DNA of 64,000 nucleotides, from contig CM073890.1 in assembly GCA_037176705.1 (NCBI GenBank), forward strand, positions 99,252,591-99,316,590. Direction: 5' to 3'. How positions within the stretch are numbered: position 1 is the stretch's first letter; each line of letters starts with the position of its first letter. Position numbers and translations under genes: made by a program. This document shows positions 9,220 through 20,380 of this stretch, one piece after another. The notes below the pieces were generated by a model that searched no databases, was not told where the DNA came from, and saw only the letters and a list, made by a program, of their open reading frames with translations. The stretch comes from Molossus alvarezi. Its lineage: Eukaryota; Chordata; Mammalia; Chiroptera; Molossidae.

Positions 9220-12073
9220 CAGCGGTTCTCAACCTGTGGGTCGTGACCCCTTTGGGGGTTGAATGACCCTTTCACAGGGGTTGCCTAAGAACATCGGAAA
9301 ACACATATTTCCAATGGTCTTAGGAACCGAGACGCCGCTCCTCTATCCGTCTCCAGGCAGGTCCGCCCACATGCAAATACGCCCACATAAGATATGCCCA
9401 CATATGAGTACCCAGCGTGTTGACATCATCACGCCAACCCCATTACATACACCCCATACAAGTACAGGTGTATGTGACAGGGTTGGCGCCATAATGTACT
9501 TATGCAGACCAAACACACATGTGTAGAGAACAGCTACTGTGTAGAAAGCAGCTACTCTGTTAAAAGCAGCTACTGTGTTGAAAGCAGCAGTATTGGAGGT
9601 AAAACGACACTTCATGAATTATAATTACTGGGTAAATGTAAAATCATGTACTATAAAATTGTGAACTATTGCAAGAAAAAATATCTGTACCATGGGAACT
9701 TAATCTGGATGCTGATCAGTCTTTTTATATTCAGTTGTGGTTGATGTGAATACTGCCCTCTTGTGATAGTAACAGGTATGTAAAAACAACAACAACACAG
9801 AGAATGGTAAATCATAGGAAACTTTAGTGAACAATACTATGCCATGTATCATCTTTTGTATTATTAAAGCTATTGTTCTATATTATTGTCATTAGCAAAC
9901 CATCCCATGACAATGGATCCTGTAGAGAAGAATATTAAGAAAAGAAAATATAGTGAGGATTTTTTACAGTATGATTTTACCTCAGTAATTACAGCAGGAA
10001 TTGAGATACACAATGTGTTATTTGTTGTGAAGTTCTATCAGCCGAATCTATGAAGCCAAACAAACTAAAATGCCATTTTGATAGCAAGCATCTGAGTTTT
10101 GCCAGCAAGGATACCAACTATTTTAGAAACAAAACTGATGGACTCAAGAAAGCCAGACTTGACACTGGTGGCAAGTCCCACAAATAAAATGTATCAGCCA
10201 TTGAAGCTTCATATTTGGTGGCACTTAGAATCGCCAGAGCTATGAAACCTCACACCATTGCTGAGGATTTACTGTTGCTAGCGGACAAACACATTGTTCG
10301 AGTTATGATCGGAGATGAATTTGTTACAAAATTGAGTTCAGTTTTCTTATCTAATGACACTGCAGAAGAATAGATGACATGTCTGCTGATATTCTTGATC
10401 AGGTAATCCAGGAAATTAAATCTGCTCCATTTCCAGTATTTAGCATCCAGCTTGATGAATCTATAGACATTGCAAATTGTTCACAGTTACTGGTTTACGT
10501 GAGGTATATTAATGATGGCAACTTTAAAGAAGAGTTTCTTTTTTGCAGACCTCTTGAAACGACAGCTACTGCATGTGATGTATTTGACATAGTAGGTTCA
10601 TTTCTGAAAGAGCATGAGATCTCTTGGGAAAATGTTTGTGGTGTTTGTACAGATGGTCCTTCAGCTATGCAAGGATGTCGATCTGGATTTTAATGTTTGG
10701 TACTGAATGAGTCACCAAAAGTCGTCACAAAAGAACTCACTGTATGATTTATCAGCAAATATTAGCAATGAAGATGTTGCCACAAGAGTTACAAGAAGTA
10801 ATGAAAAGCATCATAAATTCTTTCAATTTTGTAAAGGCGAGCACTTTAAACAGTCGACTGTTTTCGCAACTGTGCAACGAGTTGGATGCACCAAACAATG
10901 CTCTGCTATTTCACTCTGAAGTGAGATGGTTGTTGACAGGAAAAGTTTTAAAACATGTTTTTGAGCTTCATGATTAACTCAAAATGTTTTTTAATCAGAA
11001 AGCAAGACCGCACTTTGAAGGTCTTTTCATTGATAAAAGTGAACTGCAGAAAATAGCTTACTTGGTTGACATCTTTGCCATCTTGAATGAGTTAAATTTA
11101 CCACTGCAAGGACCAAATGCAACATGCCTCGATTTGTCTGAAAAGATCCAATCATTCCAAATGAAACTTCATCTTTGGCAAAAAAAATTGGATGAAAATA
11201 AAATTTACATGTTGCCTACCTTATCTGCTTTCTTTGAGGAACATGACATTGAACCAGACAAAAGGATTACGATGATAATTTCTGTGAAAGAACACTTGCA
11301 CATGCTTGCAGACGAAATTTCACTGTACTTTCCAAATCTACCTGACACCACATTTGCACTTGCCAGAAGCCAATTCACAGTCAAAGTTGAAGATGTTCCT
11401 GAGACAGCACAAGAGGAGTTCATTGAACTTATTAACAGCGATGCAGTGAGAACTGATTCCTCTACCATGCCAGTTACAAAATTCTGGATCAAGTGTTTGC
11501 AGTCACATCCTGTTCTGTCTGAGACTGTGTTTCACCGCCTTCTTCCATTTCCAACAACATATCTTTGTGAAACAGGGTTTTCCAGCTTGTTAGTTATCAA
11601 GTCTAAATACAGAAGTAGACTTGTGGAAGATGATCTTCGTTGTGCTCTTGCAAAGACTGCCCTGAGAATTTCTGATCTGGTGAGAAAAAAGCAATCTCAA
11701 TCTTCACACTTATGTTGGCTTTTTACGTATATTGCCGCGAAATGTAGCAATGTAGTTTACTGTTGTTATATTAAGACTATTACCCATGCTACACCGTCCT
11801 TCAAGACAAAATTTCATTTATTTGTAATTAGAAAGAAATATTTCACAATATATAATTACATATTGTTTTTGTGATTAATCACTATGCTTTAATTCTGTTC
11901 AATTTGAAACAATGAAAATACATCCTGTATATCAGATATCAACATTACGATTCATAACAGTAGCAAAATTATAGTTATGAAGTAGCAACAAAATTAATTT
12001 TGTGGTTAGGAGTCATGACAACATGAGGAATTGTATTAAAGTGTCACGGCATCAGGAAGGTTGAGAACCACTG
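9220..12073 (+). mobile_element. SPIN-type hAT DNA transposon, near full length, autonomous-form
   Basis: The element is 2,854 bp. It starts CAGCGGTTCTCAACCT and ends in the inverse of CAGTGGTTCTCAACCT: 16-bp terminal inverted repeats with one mismatch. The 8-bp duplications are CTCTAAAC (9212-9219) and TTCTAAAC (12074-12081), one difference, the size expected for hAT insertion. The first 100 bases and the last 135 bases (TTCATAACAGTAGCAAAATT, GAAGTAGCAAC, ACATGAGGAATTGTATTAAA) match my memory of SPIN ('Space Invaders'), known for horizontal spread among tetrapods including vesper bats. Between them lies a broken BED/hAT transposase. Most SPIN copies are short internally deleted forms, so a copy retaining coding sequence is notable. 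It is immobile now without a helper. Confidence 0.93.
9913..11874 (+). pseudogene. hAT (Buster/SPIN-group) transposase, frameshifted
   Basis: The reading starts at ATG 9913 with a Lys/Arg-rich N-terminus. A frameshift near 9985-10005 leads into a BED-type zinc finger (10014 onward: CVIC, then CHFDSKH; C-x2-C...H-x4-H pattern). A TAA at 10185 and TAG at 10371 interrupt that frame. Another shift near 10366 leads to the catalytic core (10379-10693) with SIQLDESIDIA and CTDGPSAM, which hold the two conserved Asp of hAT enzymes. After a damaged stretch the frame resumes (10744) with MLPQELQEVMKSIINSF; a TAA at 10975 interrupts it, and an open 296-codon piece (10984-11874) carries the C-terminal RNase H/dimerisation region (TYLCETGFSSL, KSKYRSRL), where the third acidic residue is expected. 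The natural stop was probably soon after KKQSQSSH; the frame reads on about 60 codons. The enzyme would cut at the inverted ends and reinsert the element. Confidence 0.9.
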
Positions 12074-12081
12074 TTCTAAAC

Positions 12082-12830
12082 GTTTTTGCTTGAGCATGGT
12101 GGATGTCATATATACTCACATTCCATTGGCCAAAACATGTCACGTGACCAAGCCCAAAGTCCACGAGGCTAGGAACTCTTCTCTTCCCACTGGACACACG
12201 GGCGAGTCATATGGAAATGGATGGGGGAGGATAGTCCTCCAACAGGGATGGATGATGGTGAATAATTGCAAACAATTATATGATCTTCAGCAAGTAGACT
12301 TTAAAGATACTTTATGTTTGGGCACAATGTTTCTTTTTTCCCTCAAGAAGCAGTTTTGAAATTGTATGGATGGCTCAAACAAGTATTGATTTGAAAAGAT
12401 AACAGTGGGTTGCTAGTCATCTAGGGCATGAACCTGTATCCGTTTAACAAAATTAATGATGAAAAATTGTAGTCCAGGTCAAGGAACTAAAGGAATAAAG
12501 AGAAGATAAAAAAGATACCTATAATGTAACTGATAGCTATAAACATTAATCAAATTTTTGTATTTTGATGTGATTTCAAATTGCAATTGTATCCTAATAG
12601 ATGTATCAAGCATAGACTAACTGAATGATTGTTTAAACATCACCCATTATTTATATAAGTAAATAATGTGATAAGACACGAAGCCAAACCCCCTTCCTTT
12701 ATTTTGACTTTCTCATTTTGAGAGATTAATTAAAATGAATTTAAATTTTATTCTTTTAATCCTTCAGTTCTTCTTAGCATAGGACATTGGTTTCTTCCTC
12801 AGTGTTGTTTGCATAAGTTTTCTTCATTTG
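12082..12830. other. Gene-free stretch right of the SPIN element
   Basis: The flanks read naturally across the insertion: '...GGGAACTCATGATG...' (9196 on) continues as 'GTTTTTGCTTGAGCATGG' (12082 on), probably an old mammalian repeat I cannot name. The rest is AT-rich. The 89-codon frame at 12090 has no recognisable domain. Confidence 0.4.
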
Positions 12831-12831
12831 T

Positions 12832-13283
12832 CGTGGACTGAATGTTTGTGCTTCCCCTCCAAATTTTTATGTTGAAGCCCTACCCCCAGTGTGGTTGTAT
12901 ATGGAGAGGTAATTAAGGTGAACTAAGGTTATTAGGGCCCTAATCTGATAGGGTTTGTCTCCTTAGAAGAGGAGACATCAGTAAGCTAGCACTCAATGTC
13001 TGTCTGCTTCTCTGTCTTCCCTCTGTCTGTCTGTCTATCTATCACCTATGTCTATCTATACCCCCTCTCTCCTACTCCCTCACCCTCTCCTTCTCCCGCT
13101 CTCTCCCTCCCTGTGGGCATACCAAATAAAGGTCATAGAAAGAAGGTGGTTGTTTACAAAACAGGAGACAAGCTCTCTTTTGTCCTTGGAGTTCTAGCCT
13201 CCAGAACTGTGAGCAAATAAATTCTGTTGTTTAAACCACCCTGTCTGTGTATCTTTTATGGCAGCTGGAGCAGACTCATACAT
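12832..13283 (+). mobile_element. MLT1-like (ERVL-MaLR) solo LTR
   Basis: It begins GTGGACTGAATGTTTGTG, includes TTGAAGCCCTACCCCCAGTG and GGCCCTAATCTGATAGG, and ends with GCCTCCAGAACTGTGAG, AAATAAATTCTGTTGTTTAA and CCACCCTGTCTGTGTATC. These are the ordered landmarks of mammalian MaLR LTRs, including the polyadenylation signal. A CT-rich microsatellite (about 13010-13110) has expanded inside it. No internal region follows. Confidence 0.85.
13010..13110 (+). repeat. (CTGT)n/(CT-rich) microsatellite in LTR
   Basis: CTGTCTGTCTGTCTATCTATC passes into CCCTCTCTCCTACTCCCTCA and further CT-rich sequence. It sits where MaLR LTRs normally carry a short CTCTCT tract, suggesting expansion of a native tract. 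Confidence 0.8.
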
Positions 13284-14290
13284 CATTCAGTCAACAGATA
13301 TTTGAATGCCTGGCACTGTCTTAAATGTTAAAAATACAGCAGCGAACAAGAGAGACAAAGTTGTTGACCTTCTGAGGTTTGCATTCTAGTGGGGCAGGCA
13401 GAGCATAAAAAACCAGTAAATAACTAAATAACTAAATAAATAAATAACACGATTCAACACACAAAACGATGAAACCAGAATAAGGGATCAGCGTATTGTG
13501 AAGGAAAGATAGCTTAAACACCGTGATCAAGAAAGGCCTCTGTAATAAGGTGACATTTGAGCATAGGCTAGAATGGAGCGAGCAGTACAAATATCTGAGA
13601 TAAAAGTGTTTCAGGCAGAGAGGTTGGAGGTTGGTCAGAAGTACTGGAGCTTGGAGTAGACATGCCATTCATTGTAGGATACTATTAAGGATGTCAGCTT
13701 TTATTTTAAGTGTGATAAAGCACCATTACAGGACTTTGAGAAGACATTTGTCATAAAATCTCAGTTTACCTCTTGTGTGGAAAGCAGACTATCAGAGGCT
13801 AAGAGTGAGAACAGGGAGCAGATGAATTGGCATGTTAGTCAAATACCCAGAAAGAAATGATGATGACGTGGACTAGAATGGCAACACGGAAGATAATACA
13901 ATGTGGTCAGACTTGGAAAACATTTTAAACACTGAGCCAGTAAAACTTCTCGATGGCGTGACCGTGAGGCATGGAAGGGAGCGTAGAGTTAAGGATGACT
14001 CCTAGTTTTTTTTGAGCACTTGGGTGCGTGCAGGTGCATTCTAATGAAATGAGAATGCCTGAAAATGGGGTCCGTGGCGCGGGGCATGTGGAGGACTGTT
14101 TAGGATTTATTAGTTTTGAACGACACATTTCTCCACTGTAGATGTTTAGTGAATGTCAAGGGTGGCCTGCAGATATGTATTTGGACTTTGTCAGCAAATG
14201 AGAGGCACTTAATACTGTGGCCTTGGATGACATGGGTTAGGTCTGAGTGTAGTTAGAGGACTTGAGAGTGCTGACTCCAGGGACACCCTG
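13284..14290 (+). mobile_element. LINE-2 (L2) 3' relic
   Basis: CAACAGATATTTGAATGCCT, GGCACTGTCTTAAATG, CAGCAGCGAACAAGAGAGAC and GCATTCTAGTGGGGCAG follow the L2 3' order, and later GGAAAGGCCTCT-like text, 'GACGTGGACTAGAATGGCAAC' and TGAGGCATGGAAGGG continue it. About 1 kb of old L2 with many small changes; the short minus-strand frames here are not genes. Confidence 0.7.
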
Positions 14291-14925
14291 ACACTTAGAG
14301 GGGAACAGAGGTGCAGTTCCAGCAAATGAGACTGAGAAGCAGCAGCCGGGGAGGGAAGGGAAAAATCAGGGGGGTGTTATCTTTGACACCCAGTGACACT
14401 CACAAGATTCCACATTCTGGCTTCGCTGTGCCCCTGGCACATGCCTCACAGAAATGCTGCAGTCACACCCCTGACTGTGCGTCTCTGATTCACCTGTCTG
14501 GGGGCCAGTCTCCTTTCAGACTGAGAGACTGGAACCTGAGGCTTGTCTTCGTTGCCTCGCTGGAGTCAGGAAGGCCAGGTCATTCTAGATCGATGGCCCC
14601 TCAATTCTGGATTGTGGTTAATAAAACATTTGCGTGTTCCTCCACTTTGAACCCCAGTAATGCCAACTGGAAGTTGCTTAATATACACGCTACATAGCTA
14701 AGTTGAATGAGTGAGTGGGTTGCAGAGGAACGGAATTAATAACTAGAGGAATAGAACACTTAGCGGTCATATGCCCCGTCTGTGTGTCTGTCTTCCCTGC
14801 TACTCATAGTAGAGAACACAGAGCCCCTCTTCGTGAGGGGGAAGTGATGGGTGCCTGTATGACATCGCAGGAGGGAGAACTAAGTCATCTCCCTGAGAAG
14901 AAACCTCACTGACGGGGTGCCCGTA
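14290..14925. other. Gene-free stretch, unassigned
   Basis: Slightly GC-richer than the surroundings and holding a 128-codon frame (14311-14697) without recognisable domains, signal peptide or splice context. I see nothing that supports a gene. Confidence 0.4.
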
Positions 14926-14927
14926 CT

Positions 14928-15252
14928 GAGTCTTAGTGTACCCCCTGCCAATTCATATACTATGATGATATTTGGAGATGAACCTTTTGAACAATCTTGT
15001 TTATTTGAAGACACAAGTGTAGATTCCTCATGATGGGATTTGTGCCCTTACAGGAAGGGACACGAGAGCTTGCTGCCTCCCCTCTCCCTCTGCAAGGGTG
15101 GGCACGGTGGAGGGCAGCTGCTCTAAGTCAGGAGAGCGGGGTCACCAGGACCTGCCTTTGCTGGCATCTTTATCTTAAACTTGCCGGGTCTGTTGTTCAG
15201 GCCACCCAGTCCATGGTGTTTTGTTACAGCAGCCTGAACGATACCAGAGTCT
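14928..15252 (+). mobile_element. Degenerate MLT1-like LTR
   Basis: GCCAATTCATATACTATGAT and GATATTTGGAGATGAACC at the left, and GCCACCCAGTCCATGGTGTT then TTGTTACAGCAGCCTGAACG at the right, match the ends of a MaLR LTR. The middle is heavily altered. Confidence 0.6.
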
Positions 15253-17456
15253 GTCATGGTCATTATCCTACTTCCCCAGGGCTGCTGTAGCAGATTTCCA
15301 CAACGTGGTGCAGAACACAGAGGGCCTGGTGCGTTCTCTCCCCATCTGTAGAGATGAACCTGGGGAGGCAGGGTTGGGGAAGGAGGGAGGACGGCATATA
15401 TTAAGGCTATTGGTTATTGCCTAGATGCTTAACTGAAGATTTAGTGGGATCATTTGACAGCTCTCTGAGAGTGAGAGCGGCCACGGCCATCCTAAGCCAG
15501 GATACAGGTGGGCCTGGCTGCTTAGCTGCAGCAACTGGCTGGACCAGCTGAGAATGAGGGGTGCGGGCTGGCTCACCACAGAGAATCCCCAGCTGGAGAG
15601 GCTCTCAAGGGGAGGGGGTGTGGAGGCCAAGCCTCTGTGAGCAACTGGGTGGCCAGTTGGTTGTGGTATGCACTAGACTGGGAGGGCTGTTGTTTACGGG
15701 AGCCAGCTCCAGCTGGTAGTGTTACGGGAGGGAGGCCACCCTGGGAGATGGTTGTAGGCAAGAGTGGGAAGGGTATGGCTCAGGGGCGGCCTGGAGCTTA
15801 GGTAGCAAAAAGGGTGCCGGTGTGTGGATCCATGCACCCAACCAGGAATGAAGAGGGACCAAGTGTGAACACAGCTGGCTGGGGCAGGTAGAGCACCTCA
15901 CACTTCTGACCTTGTCCCTGGACCATCTTTGGAAGCCATGTTCTTGCTTGTTGTCTCCCCTTAATTTAGTGACTTTGGCGGGAGTCAGAGGACCTAGGGT
16001 TTAAGGCAGACATGCCTCTTTTCCCCCTCTATGACTTTAATATTTTTAATTCGCCAAGTGTAAATGTTTTCTATTCCATCTCTCTCATGCAGAGGCTGTG
16101 AGGATCAATACAAGTATACAAATGGCATTCCTGGAAAGAATTGCCGTGCAGTCTAAACATGCCTTGGAAAGGAGTTGAAAGGCACAGAATCACTGCTATG
16201 CAAGCATGGAAAACTAGTGATTAGCTATGGTACAAGAGAAGGCAGACAGCCCCCCACCATGTGAACAACTTTGGCTGCCCTGCAATCTTTAATATGTATT
16301 TTTTTCACTGTGCTGAGAAGGTTGGCCAGAGATTCAAATATGACTGTTTATTGCTGTAGTTCCAACTAAAACTATCTATTTTTTTTCCAATTAACTTAGC
16401 TGCCAATAAAGACATTGAAAACCTAAATGCTTACAATGTATTTTCAAAATCTTTCTCACTGTGATAATAAGGATATGACCTTATGTGTTTGCCTAGGAAC
16501 AACTATTATCTCTTCTGTCTTTGATTCCGAATTTTATCCTGATAGACAAACTGTGGACATAATAATGCAATAGAAAAAGTAGGGCCAAGCACAGCTCATG
16601 AATCTTGAGAAAGTCTGTAAGACTTAGACGTTCAGATGGAATAAGGTTTCTAAACTGGTTTATTTAGGGCTCTACACGTGTGTAAGAAGACGTGAAAATG
16701 GAATGGAGTGAGATTTCCGCTGGACCTTTGGTCCCGTTTCCTTGCCTAATGGAAGAGGCAGTTCCGAAGAGAGCAGGGCTATGGCTGGTTCTAGAACCAG
16801 CAGGCTGCATCTCTGATTGATGGGCGAGGGGGAGTGCGTAGGGGCCAAACTCCCTGAATCATTCCTTACCTCATTCTTTGATGATATCATGAAACAGTCT
16901 GCCAATCTTTGGAAGTCCTGTTTTACCGAAAATCAGACTCCTGGAAAAGTCCATGCAGAGTTGGAACAATGTCATGAGACTTGACTTGGCTAACCCAGAG
17001 AGGATGATGGGCTTGTACACTTTCTTCAGAGACATGCCTTCTGCCCTGCCCATCACTCACCGACCAGAGTTTCACATTATTAGGTAGAATACTTCACCAG
17101 GCTGAACTCTTTGCATTTGCATTGCAACATCTGGACCAACCTCAAAAAAAGTGAATAAATCTTGTCCTTTACAGTTGCTTGACCAAGTCTGTACAACACA
17201 TTTCCCAGAGCCAAAAAAACTGCCCACAAGGAAGTGTCTGCTTCTACTCTTAAAGGGAAAAGACATCTCACAGTTGTTAAAGTAGCTATGTTTTGTTCAT
17301 AACTTCAGACATTTATATGTCTTTTAGAAAAAGTCATCAAGATGTGAAAATATCAGTCTGGTTCAATAGTGGTTATTGGCTAGCGTAACCTTGACATATT
17401 AAACACACTAGAAAAATGTAATGCTGTTAAAACATACTCATAAATGATGATATTTT
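15253..17456. other. Gene-free stretch, unassigned
   Basis: Mixed composition. The first 170 bases (CCCCAGGGCTGCTGTAGCAG onward) faintly resemble the end of a reversed LTR. Minus-strand frames at 16672-17271 (61-77 codons, different frames) lack domains I recognise and have no consistent splice arrangement. A decayed processed pseudogene cannot be excluded for 16860-17270. Confidence 0.35.
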
Positions 17457-17470
17457 GCTATATGACTCTT

Positions 17471-17705
17471 TTTTTTATTAATTAATTTTTGTTATAGATG
17501 TTTCTCCTTTTCCCCCCACTGATTCCCTCTCCCCCTCCCTCCCCACCCTGTCCCCAGTTTGTTGTCCATGTCCGATGTTTATGCCTACATGCATATACGT
17601 TCTGTGGTTTATCTCTCCCCCACCATCCCCTCTTCTGGGGATTGTCAGTCTGTACCCCACCTCCACGTCTCTGGGACTACCCCATTCCTCAGACTGTTAT
17701 GTTCA
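17471..17705 (-). mobile_element. L1 B 3' UTR
   Basis: A short poly(T) and ATTAATTAATTTTTGTTATA, followed by C-rich sequence with TTTCTCCTTTTCCCCCCACT, is the reversed 3' UTR. The same arrangement recurs at 24742 and 63345, so this is the tail of the local young L1 family. The G-rich sense-strand tract is typical of L1 3' UTRs. Confidence 0.85.
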
Positions 17706-19309
17706 TTATATTCCACAAATAAGTGAGATCATATGATACTTGTCCTTCTCTGTTTGGCTTGCCTCACTCAGGATGATACTGTCCAGGTCCCTCCATGTAG
17801 TCTCAAAGGACAAGTGATCTTCTTTCTTACAGCTGCGTAGTACTCCATTGTGTATATGTACCACTGCTTTTTTATTTATTCGTCTACTGATGGGCATTTG
17901 GGCTGTTTCCAGATCTTAGCTATTGTAAATAGTACTGCTATAAACATAGGGGTACATATATTCTTTCTGATTGGTATTTTAGGCTTTTTAGGGTATATGC
18001 CTAGAAGTGGGATCACTGAGTCAAATGGAAGTTCAATTTTTAATTTTTTGAGATAACACCATATTGTTTCCCATAGTGGCTGCACCAGTCTGCATTCCCA
18101 CCAGCAGTGCACTAGAGTCCCCTTTTCTCCACACCCTCGCCAACACTTGTTGTTTGATGATTTGTTGATGGCAGCCATTCTGACAGGTGTGAGGTGATAC
18201 CTCATTATTGTTTTAATTTGCATCTCTCTGATGATTAGTGATGTAGAGCATTTCTTCATATGTCTCTTAGCCATTTGTATGTCCTGTTTGGAGAGGTGTC
18301 TATTCAGTTCCTCTGCCCATTTTTTAATTGGGTTCTTTGTCTTCCTTTTGTTGAGTTGTATGAATATTCTATATATATTGGAAATTAACCCCTTATCTGA
18401 TATATCATTGGCAGTTATGCTCTCCCATACAGTGGGTAGCCTTTCCGTTTTGATGATTGTATCTTTCGCTGTGCAGAAGCTTTTGAGTTTGATGTAGTCC
18501 CATGTGTTCATTTTCTCCTTTGTTTCTATTGCCTTAGGTGATGTATCATTGAAAATTCTGCTACGTATGTCTGAAATTTTGTTGTCTACAGTTTCTTCTA
18601 GGATTTTTATGGATTCATGAGTCACATTTAAGTCTTTTATCCATTTTAAGTTTATTCTTGTGTAGGGTGTAAGTTGATGGTCTAGTTTCATTTTTTTGCA
18701 TGTAGCTGCCCAATTTTCCCAGCACCATTTATTAAAGAGGCTGTCCTTACTCCACTGTATGCTCTTGCCACCTTTGTCAAATATTAATTGAGCATATTGC
18801 CTTGGGTCCATTTCTGGGTTCTCAGTTCTGTTCCACTGGTCTATATGCTTGTTCTTGTGCCAGTACCAGGCTGTTTTGGTTGCGGTGGCTTTGTAGTATA
18901 ACCTGAAATTTGGTAATGTGATCCCTCCAACTTTGTTCTTCCTTTTCAAGATTGCTGTGGCTATTCGAGGTCTTTTTTGGTTCCATATGAACTTTTGAAG
19001 TACTTGTTCTAATTCTGTGAAGTATGCCGTTGGTATTTTGATGGGGATTGCATTGAATCTATAGATTGCTTTGGGCAATATGGACATTTTAATGATGTTA
19101 ATTCTCCCAATTCATGAACAGGGTATGTGCTTCCACTTTTTTATATCTTCCTCTATTTCTTTTTTCAATAACCTGTAGTTTTCTGCAAATAGGTCCTTTA
19201 TTTCTTTGGTTAAGTTTATTCCTAGGTATCTTAAATTTTTTGCCGCGATGGTAAATGGGATTGTTTTCTTAGTTTCTCTTTCTGTGAGTTCATCCTTGGT
19301 GTATAAGAA
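17706..19309 (-). pseudogene. L1 B ORF2 C-terminal portion, 403-codon open piece
   Basis: An open minus-strand stretch (19087 to 17876) starts [19 protein letters not shown] and includes [38 protein letters not shown] and a Cys-rich knuckle [18 protein letters not shown] (C-x3-C...H-x4-C), which is characteristic of the L1 ORF2p C-terminus. It stops early after [13 protein letters not shown]; a frameshift near 17880 puts the true C-terminus in another frame, ending near 17706. Upstream of 19087 it continues to the SINE. Function is lost, but the long open run suggests modest age. Confidence 0.9.
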
Positions 19310-19322
19310 TGCCATCGATTTC

Positions 19323-19580
19323 TTTTTTTTTTTTTTTTTTATCCTCACCCGAGGACATTTTTCCATTTTTTGTTCAGGTAGAGTGGGGCGGGGGGGAGAG
19401 GAACAGAGAAAGAGAGAGAAACATCGATGTGAAAGGGACACATCAAGTGGCTGCCACCCGCACAACCGACCAGGGCCGGGGACAATCTGCAACCGAGGTA
19501 CGTGCCCTTAGCGGGAACCGAACCCGGGTCTCTCAGGACCGCAGGCCGATGCTCTAACTGCTGAGCCAAACTGGCCAGGG
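19323..19580 (-). mobile_element. Ves SINE inserted in L1 B ORF2
   Basis: Minus orientation with poly(T), ATCCTCACCCGAGGAC, GA-rich middle, ATCGATGTGAAAGGGACAC, B-box complement GAACCGAACCCGGG and head CTGAGCCAAACTGGCCAG. The duplications TGCCATCGATTTC (19310-19322) and TGCCATCGATATC (19581-19593) differ at one base. It splits the ORF2 fragments of L1 B. Confidence 0.93.
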
Positions 19581-19593
19581 TGCCATCGATATC

Positions 19594-20380
19594 TTGATGT
19601 TAATTTTGTATCCTGCTACTTTGCCACATTCATTTATTAAGTCTAGTAAATTTTTGATGGAGTCTTTGGGGTTTTCTATATATAGTATCATGTCATCTGC
19701 GAATAATGACAGTTTTACTTCCTCCTTTCCAATTTGGATCCCTTTTATTTTTTCTTCCTGTCTGATTGCTGTGGCTAAGACTTCCAGTACTATGTTAAAT
19801 AAGAGTGGCAAAAGTGGGCATCCTTGCCTTGTTCCTGTTCTTAAGGGAAATGCTTTTAGTTTTTGCCCATTGAGTATGATGTTGGCTGTAGGTCTTTCAT
19901 ATATGGCCTTTATTATGTCTAGATATGATCCCTCTATTCCCACATTGCTGAGCGTTTTTATCAGAAATGGATGCTGGATTTTGTCGAAGGCTTTTTTGGC
20001 ATCTATTGATATGATCATGTGGTTTTTATTCTTCATTTTATTTATGTGGTGTATCACGTTTATTGATTTGCGATTCTTGTACCAGCCTTGCATCCCTGGG
20101 ATGAATCCCACTTGGTCATGGTGGATAATTTTTTCGGTGTATTGCTGGAGCCGATTTGCTAGTATTTTGTTCAGGATTTTGGCGTCTATGTTCATCAGGG
20201 ATATTGGCCTGTAGTTTTCTTTCTTTGTAGTGTCTTTTTCTGGTTTTGGAATTAGAATTATGCTGGCTTCATAAAACGAGTTTGGAAGTCTTCATTCTTC
20301 TTAAATTTTTTGAAATAGTTTGAGGAGAATGGGTGTTAGTTCTTCTTTGAATGTTCGGTAAAACTCCCCTGTGAAGCCAC
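19594..20380 (-). pseudogene. L1 B ORF2 reverse transcriptase portion
   Basis: The open minus-strand piece (20195-19554, its last codons in the SINE) reads [55 protein letters not shown] (RT motif A Asp), [20 protein letters not shown] and [18 protein letters not shown] (FADD catalytic box). Farther 5' in sense it includes [20 protein letters not shown], then one frame break near 20295, and begins at sequence coding GSFTEHSKKN-like text after the junction. The upstream endonuclease domain is deleted. All catalytic RT residues visible here are retained. Confidence 0.9.

Noticed and set aside
14311..14697. 128-codon plus-strand frame
   Set aside because: No signal peptide, domain or biased composition; chance frame in slightly GC-rich DNA.
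16672..17271. Cluster of minus-strand open frames of 61-77 codons
   Set aside because: They fall in different frames, have no domain I recognise and no joint splice arrangement. A decayed processed pseudogene remains possible but unsupported.
18231..20214. Plus-strand frames of 88 and 206 codons, hydrophobic, membrane-protein-like
   Set aside because: They are antisense shadows of L1 ORF2; the minus strand carries the known RT motifs.
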